Part shown: positions 9,172-17,094 of the stretch, piece by piece
Layout: every line of letters starts with the position of its first letter
Numbering within the stretch: the stretch's first letter is position 1
Origin: Thiotrichaceae bacterium UBA7357
GTDB taxonomy: Bacteria; Pseudomonadota; Gammaproteobacteria; Eutrophobiales; Eutrophobiaceae
Reading direction: 5' to 3'
NCBI GenBank assembly: GCA_002470825.1
Contig: DKOR01000018.1
Span: 132,529 to 196,528, forward strand
DNA: 64,000 nt
Program-made: the position numbers and the translations under genes
The notes under the pieces: model-generated
Database searches by the model: none
The model's input: the letters and a program-made list of their open reading frames with translations, nothing else
Told to the model about the DNA's origin: nothing

Positions 9172-9774
9172 TTAATGGATGATTTTAGCCTGTTCGATTA
9201 GACGAATATTTATTTGAATACGTTCTAGGGGATTGTCTTTGCTATCTCGTTTTTGTGAAACAATCTTGTCTACGATTTCTATACCTTCAGTCACTTCACC
9301 AAACACAGTATATTGTCCATCAAGAAAGTTTGAGTCCTTCACAACAATAAAAAATTGAGAGCCGGCACTGTTTGGATCTTGGGAACGTGCCATCGAGAGG
9401 ACGCCTCTTTTATGGGGACGTTTATTAAATTCAGAAGGGATTTCGTAATCAGGGCCACCTGTACCGTAGAGTGATTTGTCTGTACCTTTTGTTAATGGAT
9501 CTCCTCCCTGAATCATAAAACCTGGAATGACGCGATGAAAAATAGTCCCGTCATAAAATCCTGATCCTGCTAATGTTAAAAAATTATCGACATGTTTAGG
9601 CGCATCATCAGGGAAAAATCGAAGTTCGATATTACCAAATTTCGTTTCGATGACGCTTGTTGGTAATGATTCCTCAGCAAAGACAAAAGCAGATATTATC
9701 AGAAGTAAAAAACCAATATTGAAACGACAAATATTTTTTGTATTAATAAAAATCATAGACAAAGTATATTCCAT
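9172..9774 (-). CDS. Cyclophilin-type peptidyl-prolyl cis-trans isomerase, exported
   Basis: A 200-residue cyclophilin preceded by a signal peptide (hydrophobic FNIGFLLLIISAFVFA, cleavage before EES). The catalytic core is typical: FHRVIPGFMIQGGDP holds the active-site Arg and Phe, followed by SMARSQDPNSAGSQFFI and LDGQYTVFGEV. It speeds proline isomerisation of proteins in the periplasm, like PpiA. The start at 9774 gives MEYTLS before a second ATG at 9756. The second start would give a more usual signal peptide length, and neither has a strong ribosome-binding site. It is divergent from bioA. Confidence 0.9.
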   Translation of the reverse strand: MEYTLSMIFINTKNICRFNIGFLLLIISAFVFAEESLPTSVIETKFGNIELRFFPDDAPKHVDNFLTLAGSGFYDGTIFHRVIPGFMIQGGDPLTKGTDKSLYGTGGPDYEIPSEFNKRPHKRGVLSMARSQDPNSAGSQFFIVVKDSNFLDGQYTVFGEVTEGIEIVDKIVSQKRDSKDNPLERIQINIRLIEQAKIIH

Positions 9775-9878
9775 TTAAAGATTAGGATGTTTTCCAACTT
9801 ATGATATAAAGAAATAATTTTTAGTTCAATAATAAAACTTTATATCAATTATGCTAATACGTATTATCATTAACAATT

Positions 9879-11162
9879 ATGCAAGATTTAAACAAATTAC
9901 TTGATATAGATAAAAATTTAATCTGGCATCCTTATAGTGCCATGTCTTCTGACTTACCGATTTACCATGTTGACTCTGCCAATGGTGTGCGTCTAAAACT
10001 CAGTAATGGACAAGAACTGATTGATGGGATGTCATCTTGGTGGAGTGTTATTCATGGCTATAATCATCCAGCAATGAATCAAGCTTTAGAACGACAGCTT
10101 AAGGATATGGCGCATATCATGTTCGGTGGTTTGACTCATACGCCCGCAATTAGACTAACTGAAAAGATAATAGACATCACCCCCGAACCTTTAAATGCTG
10201 TCTTTTACTCCGATTCTGGTTCAGTTGCAGTTGAAGTTGCGATGAAGATGGCGATTCAATATTGGCATGCTAAAGGAAAAACAAAGCGACAACGATTTAT
10301 CAGTTTACGTTCGGGATATCATGGTGACACCTTAGGTGCGATGTCAGTATCTGACCCTGAGACAGGCATACATAGCTTGTTTTCTGGCATGCTTCCCAAA
10401 CAGATATTTATCGAACAACCTCAATGTCGCTTCGGTGAGCCTTGCACAGATAATAATATTGCAGTACTCAAGAAGGTATTAACGGAATATGGAAAACACT
10501 GTGCGGCTTTGATTATAGAGCCGATAGTACAAGGTGCGGGTGGAATGTGGTTCTATTCGGCAGATTATTTAGTGAAAGCTCGTAAATTATGTGATGAACA
10601 CGATTTGTTGCTAATCTTCGATGAAATAGCGACAGGGTTTGGTCGAACAGGAAAATTATTTGCCTGCGAACATGCTAATGTTGTTCCCGATATAATGTGT
10701 CTTGGCAAGGCTTTGACTGGTGGATATTTGTCTTTAGCAGCAACATTAACAAAACAAGAGATATATCTAACAATTGACGGAGGTGACCCTGGGGTTTTTA
10801 TGCATGGGCCTACTTTTATGGCGAATCCACTGGCTTGTAGAGCGGCACTTACTAGTATCTGTTTATTACTAGAGTCTAAATGGCAAGTAAATATTAATCG
10901 AATTCAACAATTATTAGAGAAAGGATTGGCTCCTTGTCGTAATTCATCTAAGGTAAATGATGTCCGTGTTTTAGGTGGCATTGGGGTTGTAGAATTGAAA
11001 AAACCAGTTGATATGTACACAACAGTACCAAAATTTGTAAAAGCAGGAGTTTGGATACGTCCTTTTGGTAAGTTAATATATGTTATGCCTCCATACATCA
11101 TTAGTGATGCAGACTTAGCAACTTTGACTAGTGTCATAGTCTCTGTCATTGATGATAGTTAG
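9879..11162 (+). CDS. bioA: Adenosylmethionine-8-amino-7-oxononanoate aminotransferase BioA
   Basis: A 427-residue PLP aminotransferase of class III. It makes 7,8-diaminopelargonate from KAPA with SAM as amino donor, the antepenultimate step of biotin synthesis. The N-terminal LIWHPYSAM and DGMSSWWSVIHGYNHP segments are BioA-specific. FDEIATGFGRTGKLF supplies the PLP-stacking Asp, and CLGKALTGGYL holds the Schiff-base Lys (about residue 280). It stands alone here; bioB, bioF, bioC and bioD are not in the window. No BirA-like operator is apparent in the upstream 100 nt. The SRP RNA gene follows 70 nt downstream. Confidence 0.96.
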   Translation: MQDLNKLLDIDKNLIWHPYSAMSSDLPIYHVDSANGVRLKLSNGQELIDGMSSWWSVIHGYNHPAMNQALERQLKDMAHIMFGGLTHTPAIRLTEKIIDITPEPLNAVFYSDSGSVAVEVAMKMAIQYWHAKGKTKRQRFISLRSGYHGDTLGAMSVSDPETGIHSLFSGMLPKQIFIEQPQCRFGEPCTDNNIAVLKKVLTEYGKHCAALIIEPIVQGAGGMWFYSADYLVKARKLCDEHDLLLIFDEIATGFGRTGKLFACEHANVVPDIMCLGKALTGGYLSLAATLTKQEIYLTIDGGDPGVFMHGPTFMANPLACRAALTSICLLLESKWQVNINRIQQLLEKGLAPCRNSSKVNDVRVLGGIGVVELKKPVDMYTTVPKFVKAGVWIRPFGKLIYVMPPYIISDADLATLTSVIVSVIDDS

Positions 11163-11232
11163 AAAATTCTTATTTTAAATAAACACGATGTCCAAATGAT
11201 TTTGCAGTTGGTACCATCCTTACTTGTTCAAT

Positions 11233-11345
11233 GGTGGCCTTTACCGGTCCCCTCGCAACACGAAATTGTGAATCCCGCCAGGTCCGGAAGGAAGCAACGG
11301 TAGCAGTCGATGTGTGTGACGGGGTAGGGACGGTATAGGCCGCCT
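11233..11345 (+). ncRNA. ffs: Signal recognition particle 4.5S RNA
   Basis: The conserved apical domain CCAGGTCCGGAAGGAAGCAA at 11278-11297 is the SRP54-binding motif with the GGAA tetraloop. The ends pair (GGTGGCCT with AGGCCGCC), giving the long hairpin of gammaproteobacterial 4.5S RNA, about 113 nt. A run of seven Ts starts at 11349 and would stop transcription. It binds Ffh (encoded at 43593-44960) in co-translational membrane targeting. Its position just upstream of dnaX is common. Confidence 0.96.
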
Positions 11346-11481
11346 CCATTTTTTTATACAGTATTTGTATGTCATTTGTGAAAATTCAAAACGTTTCGCG
11401 GCTATGGGTTTCCTTATGTATAATGAGGATAAATCATGATGTTATTTTAGTGATAATTAAACAACAAAAAAACAAAAACCT

Positions 11482-13074
11482 ATGACTTATCAGGTGCTTG
11501 CACGAAAATGGCGGCCAAAATCATTCCAAGAAATGGCCGGACAATCACATGTTTTAAAAGCATTGACTAACGCGCTAGACCAAGATCGTTTACACCATGC
11601 TTATTTGTTTGCTGGTACACGTGGAGTGGGCAAGACAACCTTGGCTAGAATTCTGGCTAAATGTCTAAATTGTGATACTGGTGTAAGTTCGACTCCTTGT
11701 GGAATATGTAATGCTTGTGTTGCAATAGACGAAGGTAGATTTGTTGATTTAATTGAAGTCGATGCCGCATCTCGCGCCAAAGTAGAGGAAACACGTGATT
11801 TGATGGATAATGTCCAGTACGCTCCAAGCATTGGTAGATATAAAGTTTATCTCATTGATGAAATCCATATGTTTTCTAATCATAGCTTCAATGCCTTACT
11901 AAAAACACTTGAAGAACCACCACCGCATGTTAAATTTTTACTGGCAACAACTGAACCTAAAAAATTACCCATTACGATATTGTCGCGATGCTTACAATTT
12001 AATTTAAGTCATTTAACTAATCATCAAATTACGAAACAGGTTGAAATGATATTGGGGCATGAAAAGATAAATTTTGATTTTGAATCAGTAGAGCATATTG
12101 CTCGTGGCGCGACTGGAAGTATGCGCGATGCGCTAAGTTTATTAGATCAAGCGATTGCTTATTGTGGTGGAATTTTGGAAGAATCTCAGGTCCGCGCTAT
12201 GATGGGAACGGTCAACAGCAGTGACTTGAATGGTCTTATTCAGGCATTGATTGATGCTGATCCAGAATCATTGTTAAGCACAATAGAATCTATTGCATTA
12301 CAAAACCCTGATTTTGATGCTTTGTTGGCAGAACTATTAAGCCTGCTACAAAAAATAGCAATAATACAAATATTGCCAGCAAATTCTAGCAACCCAATAA
12401 AAGATAATCCTATATTAGTTGATTTTGCTAATGTGATGAATAAAGAAGACACTCAACTTTATTATCAAATAGGTATGATGGGGCGTAAAGATATTCATTT
12501 TGCCCCGGATGTTAAGTCAGGCTTTGAAATGGTTATGATAAGGATGTTGGTATTTAAACCAAACATAGAAAATGAACCAAAATTTCAAAAATCAAACACT
12601 AAAACACCAACTGAAGTTCTAGCAAAGAATTCTGTGACACCAATAGCAACACAGAAAGCAAAGGAGAATAAAACATCAATAAAAAAAATAACGTCCAATA
12701 ATGAATGGAAAAAAATCACTGAAAAAATGGAGCTGGCTGGACTGGTGAAAGAATTGGCTGAAAATTGTGTATTGAAGGCACATGTTGATAATCGTATAGC
12801 GCTAGCATTATCACCAACACAAGAACACTTACTACTTAATCAAAATCAAAGAGATCGTTTTGAGCAAGCGATTCAAACTCATTTTGGACAAAATGTTAAA
12901 TTAGTGATTCTGCTGGAAGACTCAACAAATGAAACACCTTCCGAAACCAATGCTCGAGTAAAGAGAGAAAAACAAAAAGCGGCTGAAAATTCTTTAAAAA
13001 ACGATCCAACAGTTAAGTCATTAATGGATACATTTGATGCATCAATTGATCAAGATTCAATTCAACCACAATAA
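11482..13074 (+). CDS. dnaX: DNA polymerase III subunits gamma and tau (DnaX)
   Basis: A 530-residue clamp-loader ATPase, shorter than the 643 residues of E. coli tau. Visible motifs are Walker A GTRGVGKTT (about residue 45), the four-cysteine zinc module (CLNCDTGVSSTPCGICNAC), the Walker B-like DEIHMF and the sensor SRCLQF. After about residue 370 comes a Lys/Thr-rich linker, then the C-terminal domain that binds the polymerase and helicase. It loads the beta clamp and holds the replisome together. It is the first gene of dnaX-ybaB-recR. A candidate programmed -1 frameshift signal sits in the linker (separate entry). The ATG at 11482 gives the standard MTYQVLARKWRP N-terminus. Confidence 0.97.
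   Translation: MTYQVLARKWRPKSFQEMAGQSHVLKALTNALDQDRLHHAYLFAGTRGVGKTTLARILAKCLNCDTGVSSTPCGICNACVAIDEGRFVDLIEVDAASRAKVEETRDLMDNVQYAPSIGRYKVYLIDEIHMFSNHSFNALLKTLEEPPPHVKFLLATTEPKKLPITILSRCLQFNLSHLTNHQITKQVEMILGHEKINFDFESVEHIARGATGSMRDALSLLDQAIAYCGGILEESQVRAMMGTVNSSDLNGLIQALIDADPESLLSTIESIALQNPDFDALLAELLSLLQKIAIIQILPANSSNPIKDNPILVDFANVMNKEDTQLYYQIGMMGRKDIHFAPDVKSGFEMVMIRMLVFKPNIENEPKFQKSNTKTPTEVLAKNSVTPIATQKAKENKTSIKKITSNNEWKKITEKMELAGLVKELAENCVLKAHVDNRIALALSPTQEHLLLNQNQRDRFEQAIQTHFGQNVKLVILLEDSTNETPSETNARVKREKQKAAENSLKNDPTVKSLMDTFDASIDQDSIQPQ
12660..12701 (+). promoter_or_regulatory. Candidate programmed -1 frameshift site in dnaX
   Basis: A Shine-Dalgarno-like AAAGGAG at 12660-12666 lies 14 nt before an eight-A run at 12681-12688. 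In the dnaX frame that run reads ATA AAA AAA ATA, so A AAA AAA (12681-12687) is a slippery heptamer. A -1 slip would add four residues and end at TAA 12699-12701, giving a product of about 406 residues that keeps the ATPase and zinc domains, like gamma. E. coli dnaX uses the same layout with A AAA AAG and an internal Shine-Dalgarno. I see no strong downstream stem-loop. Transcriptional slippage on the A-run is an alternative route. Confidence 0.55.
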
Positions 13075-13105
13075 AATATATTTTTAAATATGGGGAAATA
13101 AAACG

Positions 13106-13429
13106 ATGAAAGGTGGTATGGGAAATATCATGAAACAAGCTCAGCAGATGCAGGGTAATATGGAAAAAGCACAAAAAGAACTTGCTGATACAGAAGTCAT
13201 AGGTGAATCAGGAGCAGGTTTGGTTAAAATTACAATGAATGGCCGTCATGATGTAAAACGTGTTGTTATTGATCCCGAGCTTATGAATGATGATAAAGAG
13301 ATGCTTGAAGACCTTATTGCTGCAGCTGTAAATGATGCGAATCGGCGGGTAGAAATAATGACACAGGAAAAGATGGCTAGTGTTACCGCTGGAATGGATT
13401 TACCAGCAGGAATGAAACTTCCGTTTTAA
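13106..13429 (+). CDS. ybaB: YbaB/EbfC family nucleoid-associated protein
   Basis: A 107-residue protein of the YbaB/EbfC family, which forms tweezer-like dimers that bind DNA. It has the Gly/Met/Gln-rich N-terminus (KGGMGNIMKQAQQMQ), a coiled-coil-prone helix, and the core GLVKITMNGRHDVKRVVIDPEL. It lies 31 nt after dnaX and 30 nt before recR, the conserved dnaX-ybaB-recR operon. The length is normal. Confidence 0.95.
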   Translation: MKGGMGNIMKQAQQMQGNMEKAQKELADTEVIGESGAGLVKITMNGRHDVKRVVIDPELMNDDKEMLEDLIAAAVNDANRRVEIMTQEKMASVTAGMDLPAGMKLPF

Positions 13430-13459
13430 TCTTTTGATAAAAATTCAGTTAGTAGTCTT

Positions 13460-14053
13460 ATGATTCAAAAATCCTTGTTAGAAAAATTGGTTGAAGCGTT
13501 GCGTTGTATGCCTGGGATAGGAAAGAAATCAGCCCAACGTATCGCATATCAGTTATTACAAAGAGATCGTGATGCTGCAAAGCACCTATCTAGACTCTTG
13601 GGAGAGGCAATGGAAAAAATTGGACATTGTGAACGTTGTCGCACCTACACTGAAAATACATTATGTCAACTTTGTGAAAATAAAAAACGTGATGATAGTA
13701 TTCTTTGTATCGTAGAAAATCCATCTGATGTTGACTCAATTGAAGAAGCAAATTATCGAGGACGATATTATGTTTTACTTGGGCATTTGTCGCCGTTAGA
13801 TGGAATTGGACCTGATGATATAGGTCTAAATGAATTGCCAAGATTATTAGATGATGAAGAATTAAATGAAGTGATCCTTGCAACGAGCAGTACTGTTGAA
13901 GGAGAGGCCACAGCACATTTTATCAGCGAAATGGTAAAAGTACGTGGAAAAACAGTCTCCAGGATAGCACATGGAGTGCCTATGGGTGGAGAGCTTGAAT
14001 ACGTTAATAGTTTGACAATCGCTCATGCAATAAATGGACGAAAAGCGATCTGA
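13460..14053 (+). CDS. recR: Recombination mediator RecR
   Basis: A 197-residue RecR. Domains in order are a helix-hairpin-helix (LRCMPGIGKKSAQRIAYQLL), a C4 zinc finger (CERCRTYTENTLCQLC, about residues 57-72), a Toprim domain (LCIVENPSDV; LLGHLSPLDGIGPDDIG) and the C-terminal dimer segment (ARGVPMGGELEYVN-like). With RecO and RecF it loads RecA onto SSB-coated gaps. It is the last gene of the dnaX operon. No clear intrinsic terminator follows. Confidence 0.97.
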   Translation: MIQKSLLEKLVEALRCMPGIGKKSAQRIAYQLLQRDRDAAKHLSRLLGEAMEKIGHCERCRTYTENTLCQLCENKKRDDSILCIVENPSDVDSIEEANYRGRYYVLLGHLSPLDGIGPDDIGLNELPRLLDDEELNEVILATSSTVEGEATAHFISEMVKVRGKTVSRIAHGVPMGGELEYVNSLTIAHAINGRKAI

Positions 14054-14249
14054 TGATTAGTTGTTTATAAATAAGTTAAAGTGACATATTTGTTCTTCTA
14101 AATTGGAGTACATCATATTTTAAGAATGTAATATGAACTTACTGCTAATGATGATGATATGTAAGTCAAAAAAACAAGATTATTTTCAAGTAAACGTATA
14201 AAGCTAAATTTTTTACGAAATATCTCTCATTTTATAGGTCGGCACGGCT

Positions 14250-14807
14250 AGTTTCTTGGCCTTGGACTATTACCATTTCTTTGTTTAAGAGTTTACCGTG
14301 TCGCTATGGACTTTGACAATAGCAGTACTATTCTTAAAAGAAGTTGTAACTATAAAAAAGATAATAGCCGTTTTATTTGGAATGGCAGATATCTTAGTTA
14401 TATTAAAACCAGGTATTGAAATAATTGAACTGACATCACTTGTTGTTTTGATTGCAGTTATTGGATATGCAGTTTCACATGTTACTACCAAATCATTATC
14501 AAACACGGAGTATTCATTAACAGTTTTGTTTTATATGTGTCTTGTACAGTCAACAGTTAGTTTTTTATTGACTATTAATAATTGAATATTTCCTGATTTG
14601 AAACAATGGCTATGGTTTGGGATAGTTGCTATAGTAGCTTTAATAGCGCATCACTCTATTACTAATTCGATGAAACTATAGGAAGCGGTAATTGTAGTAA
14701 CTCTAGATTTCTTGCGACTGTCATTGATCGCTATTATCGGCGTCATTTGTCATGATGAGGCATTTGAGATTGTATTAATTTTAGAGGGGGTGTTTAATAC
14801 TGTTTGA
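14250..14807 (+). pseudogene. Decayed EamA/DMT-type transporter
   Basis: Remains of a drug/metabolite-type carrier. One frame reads LWTLTIAVLFLKEVV...GMADILVILKPG, the EamA helix pair ending in the usual ILKPG. The preceding piece TITISLF lies in another frame, implying a frameshift near 14298. The same frame is then cut by TGA 14583-14585 and TAG 14679-14681, yet continues with family-like helices (AHHSITNSMKL, then VTLDFLRLSLIAIIGVI) until TGA 14805-14807. The N-terminal half is missing. At least three lesions mean no functional transporter is made. Confidence 0.75.
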
Positions 14808-14913
14808 CAATTTGATGAATTTGAACATACAAAAATAATAATAAATATAACAAAGTTAGTTATAGTCTTGATTTGAATTCATAACATTGCGCTGATGTAT
14901 TACTTATTACCAT

Positions 14914-15207
14914 TTATTTTCCTTGATTGAAATGATAAAAGGAATCGTTTAGATAAGTTGTAACTTGATCTGTCTCCTCTTCAAACCACATTAACTCAGA
15001 CATTAACTCACATTGAACGACACGTTCATGTAGTAACGGATAGCTTTGAATTTTGCTTTCTTTTCGAGTGTAGAGAGAATGTTCATGACAACGTACACAA
15101 TTGTCGTTGTGTAGTATCTTGCCATTTTCACTATCAAAAGCATATGCTGTTGAGTACAACAATGTGAAAACCATGAAGTTTAATAAAGTTCTGTAAAGTA
15201 AATTCAT
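14914..15207 (-). CDS. Small monohaem cytochrome c-like protein
   Basis: A 97-residue protein with a signal peptide (LLYRTLLNFMVFTLLYSTAYA) and one CVRCH haem-binding motif near residues 37-41, so it is probably a periplasmic c-type cytochrome. A distal Met ligand may come from the later SELMW region (MSELMWF). Its start overlaps the end of the M48 protease gene upstream by 4 nt (ATGA), so translation is probably coupled. The electron partner is unknown. The sequence is short for a class I cytochrome but the fold marks are present. Confidence 0.7.
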   Translation of the reverse strand: MNLLYRTLLNFMVFTLLYSTAYAFDSENGKILHNDNCVRCHEHSLYTRKESKIQSYPLLHERVVQCELMSELMWFEEETDQVTTYLNDSFYHFNQGK

Positions 15208-16448
15208 GTGAACTTATTCATCAAGTGCGCGATTCTAATTGGTGCTGGTGGGTGTGAATCATGGAATGATGAATATAATGGATCAGGTGTTAAAGTGTTT
15301 GCATTCTCACGATATAAGCTGACTAATGCTGTAATTAAGTTTTCTGTTTGTGCTTGGCTTGCTGCGAAATCATCAGCCTCAAACTCGTGTTGGCGAGAAA
15401 TAAACGAGAACATTGGTTGTAGAAAAAATGTAAATGCAGGCGAGGCTAATAAAAATAATATTAACGCCATATAATTAGATGCTTCATCTACTCCAAGACC
15501 ATTATAGAACCAGGACTCGTTAATCAACCAACCAAGTAACGCCAAGCCAATCAGAAAAACAGCTCCCAATATCGATATGCGCTTACGAATATGATTACAT
15601 TTGAAATGCCCAAGTTCGTGTGCCAGAACAGCTTCAATCTCATCGTAACTAAGTTCGTCGACTAAGGTATCAAAAAAGACAATGCGTTTATTTGCACCAA
15701 GTCCTGTAAAGTAGGCGTTGCCATGTGTCGAACGAGTGGAACCATCCATAACGAAGATACCCTGACTTTTGAATCCATTACGAGTAAGTAGATTTTCAAT
15801 ACGTGTTCTTAATTCTTCATTGTCCAAGGGCCTAAATTTATTAAAAATGGGTGCTATAAAAGCAGGGTAAGCCCACATCATGATGAGACTAAAACTCAAC
15901 CATGTCGCCCAAACATAAAGCCACCAATGACTACCACTATTTTCCATAATCCAAAGCACAAGCAGTAAGATTGGTGTACCGATCAATAGTCCTACTACAG
16001 CATTTTTAAGTAGATCAGCGATGAATATTTTTGATGTCGTTTTATTGAAACCAAAAATTTGTTCTAGTTTAAATGTGCGATAGATAGACATTGGTAAATC
16101 GAGTATGGACATGATGACGAAGACACTGAGAATGAAGCCTGTACCGGTCCAAATATCCGATAAGCCAAATGAACGTAACCAGTCATCTAGTAACTGAAGA
16201 CCACCTGCTAATGTCCATAGTATTAAGAATACTGAACCAATGATGAGCTCAGCGAAACCTGTTCTTACTTTGGCTTGGGTATAGTCTGCAGCCCTATGAT
16301 GTGCTTCAATTGAAATTTTACCATTGAAGGCATCAGGGACTTCTTCACGATGTGAACTAATATGGTTGATGTGTCTTTGCACTAAAAACCATTGAATAAT
16401 AATGCTGACACCTAGGCTCAGTACAAAAATGGTAGTAAAGTGATTCAC
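15204..16448 (-). CDS. M48 family membrane metalloprotease (Ste24/CAAX protease-like)
   Basis: A 414-residue integral membrane zinc protease. The N-terminal half holds several membrane segments and the M48 N-terminal region (LEQIFGFNKTTSKIF). The active-site HELGH is at about residues 277-281, with the third zinc ligand Glu in EFEADDFAA (about residue 356). The C-terminus ends with the usual SSFHDSHPPAPIRI substrate-cleft segment. From family knowledge such Ste24-like enzymes cut membrane or misfolded proteins. Bacterial substrates are poorly defined. It is divergent from orn and coupled to the small cytochrome downstream. Confidence 0.9.
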   Translation of the reverse strand: MNHFTTIFVLSLGVSIIIQWFLVQRHINHISSHREEVPDAFNGKISIEAHHRAADYTQAKVRTGFAELIIGSVFLILWTLAGGLQLLDDWLRSFGLSDIWTGTGFILSVFVIMSILDLPMSIYRTFKLEQIFGFNKTTSKIFIADLLKNAVVGLLIGTPILLLVLWIMENSGSHWWLYVWATWLSFSLIMMWAYPAFIAPIFNKFRPLDNEELRTRIENLLTRNGFKSQGIFVMDGSTRSTHGNAYFTGLGANKRIVFFDTLVDELSYDEIEAVLAHELGHFKCNHIRKRISILGAVFLIGLALLGWLINESWFYNGLGVDEASNYMALILFLLASPAFTFFLQPMFSFISRQHEFEADDFAASQAQTENLITALVSLYRENANTLTPDPLYSSFHDSHPPAPIRIAHLMNKFT

Positions 16449-16549
16449 GTGGTTTTAGTCTCCTGAAAAAAATATTTTCCGTTTTGTAATAAGTTTCTAA
16501 TTATGTTCATATTCAATAAATAATGGTTAAAATAAAAACTGGATAAAAT

Positions 16550-17092
16550 ATGTCATATTCTAAAAATAATCTTATATGGATCGATCTGGAAATGACAGGT
16601 CTTGATACTGATATTGATCAAATCATAGAGATCGCAACTATTGTTACTGATTCACAGCTGAACATCCTTGAGGAAGGCCCAATAATAGCAATCTTTCAAA
16701 CTGATGATGTACTGAATCAAATGGATGAATGGAATACACGACAACATAATCAATCCGGTTTGGTAGAAAGAATCAAGACTAGTTCCTATAATCTCGCTGA
16801 AGCTGAGAGTTTTACACTGACATTTTTAAATAAACTCGTTCCAAAAGGAAAATCACCAATGTGTGGCAATAGTATATGTCAGGATCGCAGGTTTATGCAC
16901 CGATTAATGCCAAATTTAGAAGCCTATTTCCATTATCGAAATCTTGATGTAAGTACTATCAAGGAGATCAAAAATCGCTGGGCGCCTGAACATAAAGATT
17001 ATAATAAGCAAAGTAACCATCTTGCTATGGACGACATACGCGATTCAATCAATGAATTACTATTTTATAGAGAGCATGTCTTTAAAATATAA
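16550..17092 (+). CDS. orn: Oligoribonuclease
   Basis: A 180-residue DEDDh 3'-5' exonuclease that degrades RNA dinucleotides, including pGpG from cyclic di-GMP turnover. Visible catalytic motifs are IDLEMTGLD (Exo I), the central GNSICQDRRFM segment (Exo II) and the C-terminal YNKQSNHLAMDDIRDSI with His and Asp (Exo III). The length matches E. coli Orn. It is the first gene of a long co-directional run; nnr starts 2 nt after its stop. Confidence 0.97.
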   Translation: MSYSKNNLIWIDLEMTGLDTDIDQIIEIATIVTDSQLNILEEGPIIAIFQTDDVLNQMDEWNTRQHNQSGLVERIKTSSYNLAEAESFTLTFLNKLVPKGKSPMCGNSICQDRRFMHRLMPNLEAYFHYRNLDVSTIKEIKNRWAPEHKDYNKQSNHLAMDDIRDSINELLFYREHVFKI

Positions 17093-17094
17093 CT

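Noticed and set aside
14285..14506. 73-codon minus-strand ORF in the EamA remnant
   Set aside because: Antisense to the recognisable transporter helices; no ribosome-binding site or family features.
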